Source of the DNA: DASUPK01 sp963736305 | GTDB lineage: Bacteria > Actinomycetota > Thermoleophilia > Solirubrobacterales > 70-9 | Assembly (NCBI GenBank): GCA_963736305.1 | Contig: CAVTOD010000002.1 | Coordinates: forward strand, 29,590 to 93,589 | Length of the DNA stretch: 64,000 nt | Direction of reading: 5' to 3' | Part shown: positions 1 through 8,333 of the stretch, piece after piece | Layout: each line of letters opens with the position of its first letter | Position numbering within the stretch: position 1 is the stretch's first letter | Program-made: the position numbers and the translations under genes | The notes under the pieces: generated by a model | What the model was told of the DNA's origin: nothing | Databases searched by the model: none | The model's input: only the letters and a program-made list of their open reading frames with translations

Positions 1-1
1 C

Positions 2-667
2 AGGCTGAACCAGAACGTCGCCGACCTGCGGACCGCGATCGACAACTGGCGGGCCGGGGGTGACCCGCCCTCGACCCAGCCCCCCGACGACGTAGTGGCA
101 CAGGCGGAGGCGCTCCAGGCGGACGCCCGCTACCTCGGCGACCACGTCAACCTGACCCGGCATGTGCTGCCCCTGCTGTCCGCCCCGCTCGCCGCCCAGG
201 TGCAGCGACTCACCACGGCCCACCGGGACCTGTTGCGGCTCTCGCGCGGCGCCGGACACCGGAAGCTCCGGGTGGGGCTGCCGCCGCCGCTGTCCGACCT
301 GGTCGGCTTCTACCGCGGGGCGGAGAGCCGCTACGGCATCGCTTGGAACTACCTGGCGGCGATCCACTTCGTGGAAACGAAGTTCGGCCGGGTGAAGAGC
401 GACAGCGTCGCCGGCGCCAAGGGCCCGATGCAGTTCATCCCCACGACCTGGGCCATCTACGGCCACGGCGGGGACATCCACGACCCGCACGACGCGATCC
501 TCGCCGCCGCTCGGCTGCTGCACGCGAACGGCGCGCCGCCGGGTTACGCCCGGGCGCTGCGCGCCTACAACGACTCCGGCCTCTACGTCGACGCGGTCAC
601 CCGCTACGCCCGCGAGATGGCCGCGAACCCCTACGGGATCTACTACCTCTACTGCTGGACGCCGTAG
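2..667 (+). CDS. Lytic murein transglycosylase, SLT domain (5' end outside window)
   Basis: The frame is open from the first bases of the window, so the N-terminus lies upstream. The visible 221 residues hold a transglycosylase SLT domain. The stretch LAAIHFVETKFGRV carries the probable catalytic Glu, followed by AGAKGPMQFIPTTWAIYG and a C-terminal ALRAYNDSGLYVDAV segment, both typical of the goose-lysozyme-like fold. Such enzymes cleave the MurNAc-GlcNAc bond of peptidoglycan outside the membrane. The region before the domain is helix-rich and ends in a Pro-rich linker. The signal peptide, if any, is not in the window. The family call is firm; the exact subfamily (MltB-like or other) is not decided. 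Confidence 0.85.
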   Translation, partial: RLNQNVADLRTAIDNWRAGGDPPSTQPPDDVVAQAEALQADARYLGDHVNLTRHVLPLLSAPLAAQVQRLTTAHRDLLRLSRGAGHRKLRVGLPPPLSDLVGFYRGAESRYGIAWNYLAAIHFVETKFGRVKSDSVAGAKGPMQFIPTTWAIYGHGGDIHDPHDAILAAARLLHANGAPPGYARALRAYNDSGLYVDAVTRYAREMAANPYGIYYLYCWTP

Positions 668-730
668 GGCAAACCGCATCGTCCCCCTCTCCGTATGTAG
701 GGGTTGACACGGAGGAGAAGGGGAGCACGG

Positions 731-1912
731 ATGCCGATTGAAGCTGCGAAGCGCCGCCACGGCCGGCGGATGCGATTGGCCGCCACCGGCCTGGCGACTG
801 GGATGGTCCTGCTGGCCACGACCACGGCGGCCCGTGCGGCGGACCGGATCTACTGGGCGAACGAGGGCTCGAGCAACAACATCTCCTTCGCGAACCTCGA
901 CGGGAGCGGCGGAGGAGGAGATCTCGATCTCACCGGCGCCACCGAGACGAACGCCTCCGGGTTGGCCCTCTACCCGGCCGGCGGCAAGATCTTCTGGGGG
1001 AATCCCGGCTTCGTCATCTCGTTCGCCAACCTCGACGGAACCGGTGGAGGCGGAGACCTGAATCTCGGCGGAAACGTCGCCAGCAGCGCCCAGAGCGTCG
1101 CGTCGGATCCCGGCTCCGGTCGCCTCTACTGGTCCAACTCGTTCATGAGCCAGGGGATCTTCTTCGCCCGGCTCGACAACACCGGCGGCGGAGGCCAGGT
1201 GAACACGACGGGTGCGACCGTCGCCTTTCGCCGGCAAGATCTACTGGGCCAGCGTGATCGCGGGAAAGATCTCGTTCGCGCGTCTCGACAACAGCGGCGG
1301 CGGCGATCTCGGAACCACCGGTGCGACGACCAATTTCCCCAACTATCCGTGATCCTGAAGGGCCCGACGGGCACGGCGGCTCCGGAGATCACCCGCACCG
1401 GAGGCGCGCTGAGCTGCTCCCGGGGCGGCTGGTCCGCCGACCAGGTGGAGTCCTTTCTCTAACGCGCTCCCAGCGCCTTCGCCGATCAGTGGAGCCAGGA
1501 CGGCACGGACATACCGGGTGCGACGGGAACCACGTTTACGCCAACGGCGGCGGGCCACTTCCGGTGCGCGGTGACGGCTTCGAACCCGGCAGGATCGGCC
1601 TCGCAGTCAAGCCGTCCGTTTGCCGCCTTCCGCATCGGACAGGCGCGGCGCAACGCCCGGAGGGGGACGGCGAGGCTGCCGGTCACGGTCCCCGATCCTG
1701 GGACGCTCACACTCACCGGCGCGGGCGCGCGTACCTCCATCGTGAACCCGGCCTCCGCGGGCGCGGCGACGCTGGTGATCAAGGCCCGGGGCCGAAAGAG
1801 GCGCAAGCTGAACCGGAAGGGCCGGGCGACGCTGACGCTCTCGGTGGCCTACGCCCCGAACGGCCTGTCGCCGAGCAGCGAGACGATCGCGGTCCGCCTG
1901 CGAAAGCGCTGA
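731..1912 (+). pseudogene. Broken YWTD/LDL-receptor-like repeat surface protein
   Basis: The start ATG has a purine-rich ribosome site (GGAGAAGGGGAG) and a signal peptide (RRMRLAATGLATGMVLLA, then ARAAD). Repeats of about 40 residues follow, with IYWAN, ISFANLDG and GGGGDLN, typical of YWTD-like beta-propeller proteins. Three lesions break the frame. Near 1220-1230 the frame shifts and part of a repeat is missing; the lost frame reads AGKIYWASVIAGKISFARLD. At about 1349 it shifts back, giving VILKGPTGTAAPEI. At 1460-1462 a TAA stands between SFL and RAPSAFADQW, where relatives are expected to have Tyr. The same frame then runs on with an Ig-like and basic C-terminal part (RKRRKLNRKGRATLTLS) to 1912. 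The gene is either truly decayed or carries assembly errors; a truncated product of about 244 residues could still be made. Confidence 0.75.
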
Positions 1913-1918
1913 CCCGGC

Positions 1919-2353
1919 TCAGCCGAGCAGCTCCACGAGCCGGTCGAAGCTGTCCCGCCAACCGCCCTCGTGGAGCGCGCGTCTCTCCTCGGTCGTGAAC
2001 TCCCCCTGGACGAGCTCCACCTGGGTCCGATCGTCCCGCTCCCGCAGGGACAGGGTGACCACCGTCTCGCGGTCGTCGGGGGCCGGAGGATCCCAGCGGA
2101 ACGTGTAGACGAGGCGGCTCGGGCGCTCGACCTGAAGGAATTCCCCCGAGAGCTGGAACGCCTCGCCGTCCGGGGGCTGCATGTCGATCACGTAGCTCCC
2201 TCCCGGACGTGGATCGATGTCCACGCGCGGGGTCGTGAATCCCCGCGGGCCCCACCAGCGGGCGAGCTCGTGCCCGTCCGTCATCGCCCTGAAGACCTCG
2301 GCCGGGGCTGCGGGGAGCAGCCGTCTCATGCGCAGATGGGGTCTCAAGTACAT
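1919..2353 (-). CDS. SRPBCC (AHSA1/START-like) family protein
   Basis: A 144-residue single-domain protein. The opening RRLLPAAPAEVFRAMTDGHELARWW, the middle GGSYVIDMQPPDGEAFQLSG and the end EGGWRDSFDRLVELL are the usual landmarks of the Aha1/polyketide-cyclase-like SRPBCC fold, which binds hydrophobic ligands. No membrane segment is present. Its start overlaps the end of the RodZ-like gene by 10 nt, so the two are probably co-transcribed. The substrate cannot be inferred from the sequence. Confidence 0.85.
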   Translation of the reverse strand: MYLRPHLRMRRLLPAAPAEVFRAMTDGHELARWWGPRGFTTPRVDIDPRPGGSYVIDMQPPDGEAFQLSGEFLQVERPSRLVYTFRWDPPAPDDRETVVTLSLRERDDRTQVELVQGEFTTEERRALHEGGWRDSFDRLVELLG

Positions 2354-3096
2354 GTCGGCTCCGATGCGGAATCGAGCCTATGGACCCCGCCGGTGGTGAT
2401 TCGGTATCCGAGCGGCTCCGCCAGCGGCGGGACCTTGGCGGGCTCGCCGTCGACGGTCATGTCGACCGCGCCGTTGCCGAAGGTCACGTCGAAGCTGGGA
2501 CCCTCGAATGGGCCCCGCGCCTCGCCGGATGGGAGGGTCTCGGCCACGAGATTGCGGCCGTCCGCGCCGACGAGGCAGACCCAGACATCGGCGGTCGCAC
2601 GCAGCTCGACGGAGACCTGGGAGCTCGAGGGCGAGGTGGCGGTGGCCGTCGAGGTCTGCGCCCGCTGCCCGGCACGGTGGTTGGCCGACTTGCCCTCACC
2701 GCCCCCGGAGCTCCCCAATGAGCCGACGATCGCGAGTCCCAGGAGAACGACCGCCGCGAGCCCGGCGACGAGGAGCAGGGCCGGCTTACGCGGCCGCCTG
2801 CGTGGCCCGATGCCACCCCGGCGGATCGTGCCCGGGCGAATCGGCTCCGGGCGGTCGGCTCCCTCGGCCAGGCTCTCGCACTCCGCGAGGAGAGGTCCCT
2901 CGTCGAGGCCCAGGAACCGCGCGTATGTGGCCAGGAAGCTGCGGGCGTACACGGGAGCGGGCAGCTCTTCCCAGCGGTCCTCCTCCATGGCGCGGAGGAA
3001 CTTCACGCGAATCTTCGTGACCCGCTCCGCCTCGTTGAGATCGAGTCCCCGCCGGGTACGTGCTTCCTGCAAGATCTGGCCGACCGTCTGGTTCAT
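2344..3096 (-). CDS. RodZ-like membrane protein with N-terminal HTH
   Basis: A 250-residue protein with the layout of bacterial RodZ. Residues 1-75 form a cytoplasmic Cro/CI-type helix-turn-helix (QILQEARTRRGLDLNEAE, then APVYARSFLATYARFLGLDE). A basic linker follows, then one membrane segment near residues 105-128 (ALLLVAGLAAVVLLGLAIVG), a Ser/Thr-rich spacer and an extracytoplasmic beta domain of the DUF4115 type (VSVELRATADVWVCLVG). RodZ proteins link MreB to the cell-wall elongation machinery. No mreB is nearby, so a generic cell-envelope role is the safer reading. The gene lies 53 nt downstream of the VOC gene on the same strand. Confidence 0.82.
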   Translation of the reverse strand: MNQTVGQILQEARTRRGLDLNEAERVTKIRVKFLRAMEEDRWEELPAPVYARSFLATYARFLGLDEGPLLAECESLAEGADRPEPIRPGTIRRGGIGPRRRPRKPALLLVAGLAAVVLLGLAIVGSLGSSGGGEGKSANHRAGQRAQTSTATATSPSSSQVSVELRATADVWVCLVGADGRNLVAETLPSGEARGPFEGPSFDVTFGNGAVDMTVDGEPAKVPPLAEPLGYRITTGGVHRLDSASEPTCT

Positions 3097-3149
3097 TTCC
3101 GGTCAATTGTCGCGCCGCGAGGCGCCGATTGCCAGCCTACGGGCGAGCC

Positions 3150-3482
3150 CTACGGCGCTTCCGCGGCCAGCGCGAAGGGGCTGCCCTCGGAGTCGCGGCA
3201 GACCGCCCAGCGCTCACCGGGATGGATCACCGAGCCGCCGAGGTCCTCGACGCGCTTAAGCGTCGCCGCCAGATCGCCGACCGTGAAATAGGGCAGTGAG
3301 GCGGTGTCGCCGGGGCCGGGGCCACGCGCGTGCACCCCGAGGCGAAGCTCCGGATCGCCGGTCTCCCAGCCCTGGCCGGCCTCGCTCGGCCTCGGCTCGA
3401 GCGCCGCGCCGAGCACGCCGTTCCAGAAGCGCAGCGCGCGCTCGGTGTCGTCGGCCGGGAATTCGATCAGCGGAGCGGTCAT
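3150..3482 (-). CDS. VOC-family (glyoxalase-like) protein
   Basis: A 110-residue protein with one vicinal-oxygen-chelate module pair. It begins LIEFPADDTERALRFWNGVLG and ends with GGSVIHPGERWAVCRDSEGSPFALA, as in glyoxalase/bleomycin-resistance-like domains. Its ATG overlaps the TGA of the ASCH gene by 4 nt (ATGA), so translation is probably coupled. The metal ligands cannot be assigned confidently and the substrate is unknown. Confidence 0.83.
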   Translation of the reverse strand: MTAPLIEFPADDTERALRFWNGVLGAALEPRPSEAGQGWETGDPELRLGVHARGPGPGDTASLPYFTVGDLAATLKRVEDLGGSVIHPGERWAVCRDSEGSPFALAAEAP

Positions 3483-4045
3483 CTCGACTCAAGATAGGCC
3501 CTGCCGCGCGGCGAGAGCCTGTAGCCCACCGGCAGGCTCTCGGTCAGGCCGAGCTCCTTGAGCTTACGCACGTCGCGCTTGAAGGGCAGCTTCTCCATCC
3601 CGAGGGACGCGGCCAGGTCCGCCGCCAGCGTCTCGGGATGCTCCGCGATCAGCTCCAGCGCCCGGCGCGTCCACGGCCGGCCGCGTCCCTGATCCATGCG
3701 GGCAAGGCGGGAATCGATCTTCGCTTGCTCGGATTTCGAGATCGAGGCGCTCTCGCGCAGTGCAATCCGCGGGTCATCGCCAACTCGGCGGAATTCGATC
3801 CGGTAGAGGCGGCCCTCCGGACGCAGGCTGTTGAGGAGCTCGGTCCGGGAGTGGAAGCCGGCGCGGCGGGCATCCTCAGCGCTGATCCTGCGCTGGCTGG
3901 TCGGATCGACGGCGTCGATCGCCAGAACACCGGCGCGGCTCCGCAGGGTGCCGCCGGCCTTCACGGTGGGCTTCTTCCAGCGCCGAAACGCGAGGTCGAT
4001 CTCGCCGGCGGCGATTCCATCGAGGGCGCGCCGGTTGAAGAGCAA
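3479..4045 (-). CDS. ASCH-like domain protein with C-terminal winged helix
   Basis: A 188-residue protein. The N-terminal third (EIDLAFRRWKKPTVKAGG, then GVLAIDAVDPT) has the look of an ASCH/PUA-like RNA-binding domain. The C-terminal part (RRALELIAEHPETLAADLAA, KRDVRKLKELGLTESL, YRLSPRGRAYL) resembles a winged helix. The start is TTG, lying directly after the TGA of the endonuclease IV gene, and the end overlaps the VOC gene. This tight spacing suggests one operon with nfo. The molecular function is unknown. Confidence 0.75.
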   Translation of the reverse strand: MLFNRRALDGIAAGEIDLAFRRWKKPTVKAGGTLRSRAGVLAIDAVDPTSQRRISAEDARRAGFHSRTELLNSLRPEGRLYRIEFRRVGDDPRIALRESASISKSEQAKIDSRLARMDQGRGRPWTRRALELIAEHPETLAADLAASLGMEKLPFKRDVRKLKELGLTESLPVGYRLSPRGRAYLESR

Positions 4046-4906
4046 TCAGCGCCGCTTCCGGGTGGCGTCGCGGTGCAGCCGCCTCGCGATCTGCATGTCC
4101 TTGCGAACCACCGCCTTGCCGTCGATTCCCGGGCCCTCTAGCACGGCGGGGAGCCCCTGCAGGCGTGGCTCGCCGAGGAAGGCGCGCATCCCCGCTCGGC
4201 CGATCTCTCCATTGGGGATCGGGGCGTGGCGGTCGCGATTCGAGCCCCGTGCGTCGCGCGAATCGTTGACGTGGAGGAGCTTGAGCTGTTCGAGTCCGAT
4301 CTTCGAGTCGATCTCGTCGACCAGCTCCTTCATCCCCTCGGGCGTGCGAACGTCGTAGCCAGTTGCGTGCAGGTGGCAGGAGTCGATGCACAACCCGAGG
4401 CGCCTTGGGCCTCCGGTCTTGTCGATCAGCTCGGCCGTTTCGTCGAAGTCCAATCCGAGAAGTTGCGGGGACCCCGCCGTGTTCTCGTAGAGGATCGAGC
4501 ACCGATCGGTCTCGGCCAGTGCCTCCTTGATCAGCTTCACGGCGCGCTTGCGGGCGTTCGTGCGGGTGTCGTTCTTCAGGGCCCCGGGGTGGATGACGAC
4601 CCCCATGGCCCCGATAGCGTCACCGACACGAAGCGCGTGCGTGAGGGACTCGAGCGACTTCCTGCGCATCTCCTTGTCGTTGGTCGCCGGGTTGATCAGG
4701 TAGATCGCGTGGATCGCCACGACCTCCACGCGTGACGCCTTCATCGCCTTCCGGAAAGCCGCGAAGTCGCCGTCCGAGTAGCGGGTCGGCCTCCACATCC
4801 GCGGGGACTGGTTGAAGATCTGGATCGAGTCGCAGCCGATCTCCTCGGCCCGCTCGATTGCCTTGGGTAGGCCACCCCCTGTGGAAACATGGGCGCCGAT
4901 CAGCAT
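4046..4906 (-). CDS. nfo: Deoxyribonuclease IV (AP endonuclease)
   Basis: A 286-residue TIM-barrel AP endonuclease that cuts 5' of abasic sites in base-excision repair. The start was set at MLIGAHVSTGGG because family members begin at this point; upstream codons have no similarity. Metal-binding motifs are visible in order: HPGAL, LYENTAG, CIDSCHLHATGYD, LLHVNDS, DRHAPIPNGEIG and VLEGP. The start codon occupies 4904-4906 and overlaps the gltX start codon on the other strand, so each promoter must lie inside the other gene. ASCH and VOC genes follow directly downstream. Confidence 0.95.
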   Translation of the reverse strand: MLIGAHVSTGGGLPKAIERAEEIGCDSIQIFNQSPRMWRPTRYSDGDFAAFRKAMKASRVEVVAIHAIYLINPATNDKEMRRKSLESLTHALRVGDAIGAMGVVIHPGALKNDTRTNARKRAVKLIKEALAETDRCSILYENTAGSPQLLGLDFDETAELIDKTGGPRRLGLCIDSCHLHATGYDVRTPEGMKELVDEIDSKIGLEQLKLLHVNDSRDARGSNRDRHAPIPNGEIGRAGMRAFLGEPRLQGLPAVLEGPGIDGKAVVRKDMQIARRLHRDATRKRR

Positions 4907-6296
4907 GGTGAGCTCAGATCCATCCGTTCGAGTCCGCTTCGCCCCGTCACCGACGGGCGCCCTCCACATCGGGGGAGCGAGGACGGCACTGTACAACTGG
5001 CTCTACGCGCGCGGCCGGGGCGGTGCCCTGGTGCTGCGGATCGAGGACACCGACCGAGAGCGCTCCACCCCCGAGAACGTCGAACAGATCCTCGATGCTC
5101 TCCGCTGGCTGGAGCTCGACTGGGACGAGGGCCCCCTGAGCCAGGCGGAGCGGGCCGAACGACACCGAGAGGCGCTCGATCGACTGATCGACGCGGGCGT
5201 CGCCTACCGCGATCCAGCCACCGGCGAGGACGTGGCGGCGTGGAAGAAGGAGCACGGGAACCGCGGCTACCGCGGCACTCCCAGCGACGACCCGGGGACG
5301 GGCGTGCGGCTCAAGGTGCCGGACGAGGGCGACACCGTCGTCGCCGACGAGATCCGAGGGGAGGTGCGCTTCCCGAACGAGAGCTCCGACGACTTCGTGA
5401 TCGCCAGAGGGGATGGATCGGTCCTCTACAACTTCGCCGTCGCGGTGGACGACGTCGACATGGGCATCACGCACGTGATCCGCGGCGACGACCATCTCTC
5501 CAACACTCCGAAGCAGTTGCTGGTGATGGAAGCGCTGGGGGAGACGCCGCCGCGATACGCGCACCTCCCGCTGCTCCATGGCCCGGATGGAAAAAAGCTC
5601 TCCAAGCGCCATGGCGCAGCGAGCGTCCAGGAGCTTCGCGACTCCGGCTACCTGCCCGCCGCGATCCGCAACTACCTGGCCCTGCTCGGCTGGGGCACCC
5701 AGGACGACACGACGATCATGAGCACGGAGGAGCTGATCGAGCGCTTCGACGTCGCCGACGTGGGACGGGCCAGCGCGATCTTCGACGAGCAGAAGCTCCG
5801 CTGGCTGAACGGCCGCTTCATGCGCGAGATGGACCTTGACGCCTACACCGAGGTCGTCGCGCGCCATCTTGGTCGCGAGCCCGACGAGCGGCTGCGCGCC
5901 GCGTGCGAGATCGCCCAGGAGAAGGCGCAGACGCTGGAGGAGGTCTGGCCCCTGATCGGCTTCCTCTTCGAGGAGCCGGAGACCGATGAGAAGGCCTGGA
6001 AGAAGGTGATGAAGGACGGCGCCCTGCCGCTGCTGAGCGAGGCGCTCGAGGCACTCCGCGGCGCCGAGTCATTCGAGCCGGCGGAGCTCGAGGCCTCGCT
6101 CGGCCGAATCCTCGCCGAGCACGGGGTGAAGCCCGGGAAGCTCTACCAGCCGATCAGGGTGGCCATCACGGGCACCTCCGTCTCACCGGGGATCTTCGAA
6201 TCGCTGGCCGTGCTGGGCAAGGAGCGCGCCCTCGAGCGGATCGAGCGGGCCGTCAGGCGGCTTTCTACGGATGGCCAGGACCGAAGTACTGGGTAG
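4905..6296 (+). CDS. gltX: Glutamyl-tRNA synthetase
   Basis: A 463-residue class I aminoacyl-tRNA synthetase that charges tRNA-Glu with glutamate. The HIGH region is APSPTGALHIGGARTALYNW and the KMSKS-type loop is GKKLSKRHGA. The start MVSSDPSVRVRFAPSPTG was chosen because the family starts about ten residues before the HIGH region; GTG at 4908 is an alternative. The gatCAB genes at 19-23 kb suggest that Glu-tRNA-Gln or Asp-tRNA-Asn is amidated in this organism, so this enzyme may be non-discriminating. That is inference. No Shine-Dalgarno site precedes the ATG. Confidence 0.96.
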   Translation: MVSSDPSVRVRFAPSPTGALHIGGARTALYNWLYARGRGGALVLRIEDTDRERSTPENVEQILDALRWLELDWDEGPLSQAERAERHREALDRLIDAGVAYRDPATGEDVAAWKKEHGNRGYRGTPSDDPGTGVRLKVPDEGDTVVADEIRGEVRFPNESSDDFVIARGDGSVLYNFAVAVDDVDMGITHVIRGDDHLSNTPKQLLVMEALGETPPRYAHLPLLHGPDGKKLSKRHGAASVQELRDSGYLPAAIRNYLALLGWGTQDDTTIMSTEELIERFDVADVGRASAIFDEQKLRWLNGRFMREMDLDAYTEVVARHLGREPDERLRAACEIAQEKAQTLEEVWPLIGFLFEEPETDEKAWKKVMKDGALPLLSEALEALRGAESFEPAELEASLGRILAEHGVKPGKLYQPIRVAITGTSVSPGIFESLAVLGKERALERIERAVRRLSTDGQDRSTG

Positions 6297-6345
6297 ATCA
6301 ACGGCTGAGCTAAACAATCGACCAACCGATGCCGATGAACAGCCC

Positions 6346-7401
6346 ATGGCAACGGCAGCTACTTCCACACGCAGGTCGCAGAGCGGATCACGCGGTGAGG
6401 GCCGCGGTCGAGTCCTTACCGCCGCCTTCGACGAGGCCGAGCGCCAGCCGGCGCTGCAGGAGGGCCGCGAGCAGGCGATCGAGCAGGTAAGCCGAGGCGC
6501 CCCGCCGCACGAGGTCGCCGCCGTCGTCGAGGCCGATGTGGGTCTCACCTCCGCGATCGTTCGTGCTGCCGGCCAGATCCAGGGCGGTGGACGGATCAAC
6601 AGCGTCACCGACGGCGTCGAGCGGCTCGGCCCAGGTGCCGTCGAGGCGATCCTGCGCTCCGCTCCGTCATACGACCTCTTCAACGGCGACGGGCGTCTCG
6701 CCCTCGCCCCCGATCGCTTCCGGCTGCACGCCCTTGATGTGCAGCGGGCCGCCGACCGGATCGCCGAGGTGAGCGGAATCGGCGACCGCGACGAGCTGGC
6801 CCTGGCCGCGATCCTCCACGACATCGGCCGGCCGGTCCTGGCGCGCCTGCATCCGGGTTACGCCGAGCGATTCGATCGTCGCGGCGCCACCCCGGACGAC
6901 CGCATCGCCGAGGAGCGGCGCGAGCTCGGCATCGATCACGCCCTGGTCGGTGGGGTCCTCACCCGGCGCTGGGGCGTCCACGCCCGCGTCGCCGAGGCGA
7001 TCGAGCGCCATCACACCCGTCAGGCAGATGGCATGGCCGCCGTGATCCGCGTCGCGGACATGGTCGCCGCCCACATCGAGGACTGTCCCGTCAGCACCCA
7101 GGACCTCGTCGAGGCCGCCCAGAATTGCGGCATGGACGAGCAGGCGGTGCGGATGGTCCTCTACGAGCTTCCCCAGGGCAAGGGGTCACGTCGACGGGCC
7201 ACGGGTCCGTGTCCGCTCTCCTCGCGAGAGCTGGACGTCCTCAGGCGTCTAGCCGAGGGCAAGGTCTACAAGCAGATCGCCGTCGAGCTCGATCTCTCGG
7301 CGAGCACCGTCCGCAGCCACCTGCACAACGTGTACGGCAAGCTCGGCGCCCTGGACCGCGCGCAAGCGGTCCTCATGGCGACCGAGCAAGGCTGGATTTA
7401 G
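6346..7401 (+). CDS. HDOD domain protein with C-terminal LuxR-type HTH
   Basis: A 351-residue regulator. After a basic low-complexity start, residues 30-270 resemble an HDOD/HD-like signalling domain (AFDEAERQPALQEG, RINSVTDGVERLGPGAVEAI, LAAILHDIGRPVLARL, EAIERHHTRQADGM). The C-terminus is a LuxR/GerE DNA-binding domain (LSSRELDVLRRLAEGKVYKQ, then DLSASTVRSHLHNVYGKLGA). No receiver domain is seen. The ATG was chosen because the preceding in-frame codons lie in spacer-like sequence after gltX. The combination suggests a signal- or nucleotide-sensing transcription factor. The target genes are unknown. Confidence 0.82.
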   Translation: MATAATSTRRSQSGSRGEGRGRVLTAAFDEAERQPALQEGREQAIEQVSRGAPPHEVAAVVEADVGLTSAIVRAAGQIQGGGRINSVTDGVERLGPGAVEAILRSAPSYDLFNGDGRLALAPDRFRLHALDVQRAADRIAEVSGIGDRDELALAAILHDIGRPVLARLHPGYAERFDRRGATPDDRIAEERRELGIDHALVGGVLTRRWGVHARVAEAIERHHTRQADGMAAVIRVADMVAAHIEDCPVSTQDLVEAAQNCGMDEQAVRMVLYELPQGKGSRRRATGPCPLSSRELDVLRRLAEGKVYKQIAVELDLSASTVRSHLHNVYGKLGALDRAQAVLMATEQGWI

Positions 7402-7798
7402 AGGCCTCGCTTCTTGCGCCGGTCCGCCCCCAGCCGGTGGGGGCGGACCGGCGCATGGCGATCAGCAGGGCGACGATCGCCATCCCGATCGCGTCGATCC
7501 CGACATCCCTCGGCGTACCTGTGCGGCCGCGCACGAACGTCTGGTGGAACTCGTCCGTGCAGGCGTACGCAAGGGCGATGCACACCGCGAGCAACACCGG
7601 TCGCCTGACGACACCCTGGAGCGCCCAGGCCCACAGCGCCGTGAGCAGCGCATAGCCGGTGATGTGCCCGAGCTTGCGGAAGACAATCACCCACCAGGCG
7701 TGGTGGCCGGCGGCCGGTTGCGCGGAGAACCAGAAGATCACGCCCATCAGGACGAGGGGCGCCAGCACGCGCAACAGGGCACGGTTGCGCGGATTCAA
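7373..7798 (-). CDS. VanZ-family membrane protein
   Basis: A 141-residue integral membrane protein with about four hydrophobic segments. The VanZ-like signatures are FWFSAQPA, FRKLGHITGYALLTAL and ACTDEFHQTFVRGRTGTPRDVGIDAIG. VanZ relatives are linked to teicoplanin resistance in one case, but most have no known role. The 3' end converges with the HDOD-LuxR gene and overlaps it by 29 nt; the last codons also encode the strong hairpin at 7416-7454. Confidence 0.85.
   Translation of the reverse strand: MNPRNRALLRVLAPLVLMGVIFWFSAQPAAGHHAWWVIVFRKLGHITGYALLTALWAWALQGVVRRPVLLAVCIALAYACTDEFHQTFVRGRTGTPRDVGIDAIGMAIVALLIAMRRSAPTGWGRTGARSEASKSSLARSP
7416..7454. terminator. Perfect 16-bp hairpin between convergent genes
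   Basis: The arms at 7416-7431 and 7439-7454 are perfectly complementary and enclose a 7-nt loop. The hairpin starts 15 nt after the HDOD-LuxR stop codon and lies inside the last codons of vanZ. There is no T-tract, so it is at best a bidirectional or factor-assisted terminator. Confidence 0.6.
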
Positions 7799-7831
7799 CG
7801 CGACGCCGCCCGGCCCGGTAAAAGGGATGGC

Positions 7832-8230
7832 GTGATCTCGGTCACCTCGAAGTCACGTTACGCGGTCGTCGCGCTGGCGGAGCTGGCGCGCGCCGGAGAC
7901 AGCCCGATGCCGATCGGCCAGGTAGCCGAGCGGCGCGGGATCCCGGTCCAGTTCCTGGAGCAGCTGTTCTCGACGCTCCGCCGAGCCGGGATCCTGGTCA
8001 GCCACCGCGGCGCGAAGGGCGGCTACACCCTCGCCAAGCCGGCCGATCAGATCAACGTGCTCGAGATCGTCCAGGCCCTGGACGGCGTGGTCGGCCAGGA
8101 GGGCAAGGAGGCCGGCGGCATCTGGGAGGAGGGCGTGGAGGCGCTGCGAGCGACCTTCCGCTCAGCCACGATCGCCGATATCTCCCGCCGCGAGGCCGAG
8201 GAGGCCGGCGCCGGGATGTACCACATCTAG
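7832..8230 (+). CDS. Rrf2-family transcriptional regulator without Fe-S cysteines
   Basis: A 132-residue winged-helix regulator starting at GTG, with AAAGGG just upstream. It reads VTSKSRYAVVALAELARAG, then IPVQFLEQLFSTLRRAGILVSHRGAKGGYTLAKP, the standard Rrf2 N-terminal fold. The region where IscR or NsrR carry three cysteines (GVVGQEGKEAGGIWEEGVEAL) has none, so it should not bind a Fe-S cluster by that route. It lies upstream of cysK and cysE, which recalls CymR, the Rrf2 repressor of cysteine metabolism in Firmicutes that senses through CysK. A CymR-like role is inference. Confidence 0.88.
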   Translation: MISVTSKSRYAVVALAELARAGDSPMPIGQVAERRGIPVQFLEQLFSTLRRAGILVSHRGAKGGYTLAKPADQINVLEIVQALDGVVGQEGKEAGGIWEEGVEALRATFRSATIADISRREAEEAGAGMYHI

Positions 8231-8250
8231 TTTGCATCGCACCCCATACG

Positions 8251-8275
8251 CAACAAACCGGTGGCCGGTCTGTTG
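8251..8275 (+). terminator. Hairpin downstream of the Rrf2 gene
   Basis: The arms 8251-8261 and 8265-8275 pair over 11 positions with one mismatch and a 3-nt loop, 20 nt after the Rrf2 stop codon. T-rich sequence (TTGTTGG) follows weakly. A second perfect 8-bp hairpin follows at 8282-8300. Confidence 0.45.
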
Positions 8276-8281
8276 TTGGAC

Positions 8282-8300
8282 GGAGCGGCCTTGCCGCTCC
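8282..8300 (+). repeat. Small GC-rich hairpin in the 5' region of the secreted-protein gene
   Basis: GGAGCGGC and GCCGCTCC form a perfect 8-bp stem around CTT. It lies 33 nt before the start of the next gene, so it could be part of its leader or a second terminator stem for the Rrf2 gene. Confidence 0.35.
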
Positions 8301-8333
8301 CAGTGGAGTGCAGTCAACCGAAAGGCAGGAGCA

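Noticed and set aside
701..730. TTGACA as a -35 box before the YWTD-type gene
   Set aside because: The -10 position 17 nt downstream falls on the start codon and does not match TANNNT.
1970..3259. Long plus-strand ORF opposite the SRPBCC and RodZ-like genes
   Set aside because: It is an antisense shadow in high-GC DNA, rich in Arg/Pro/Ala, with no domain; the minus-strand genes have clear families. The same applies to the long antisense frames at 12553-13983, 26129-28786 and 34367-36997.
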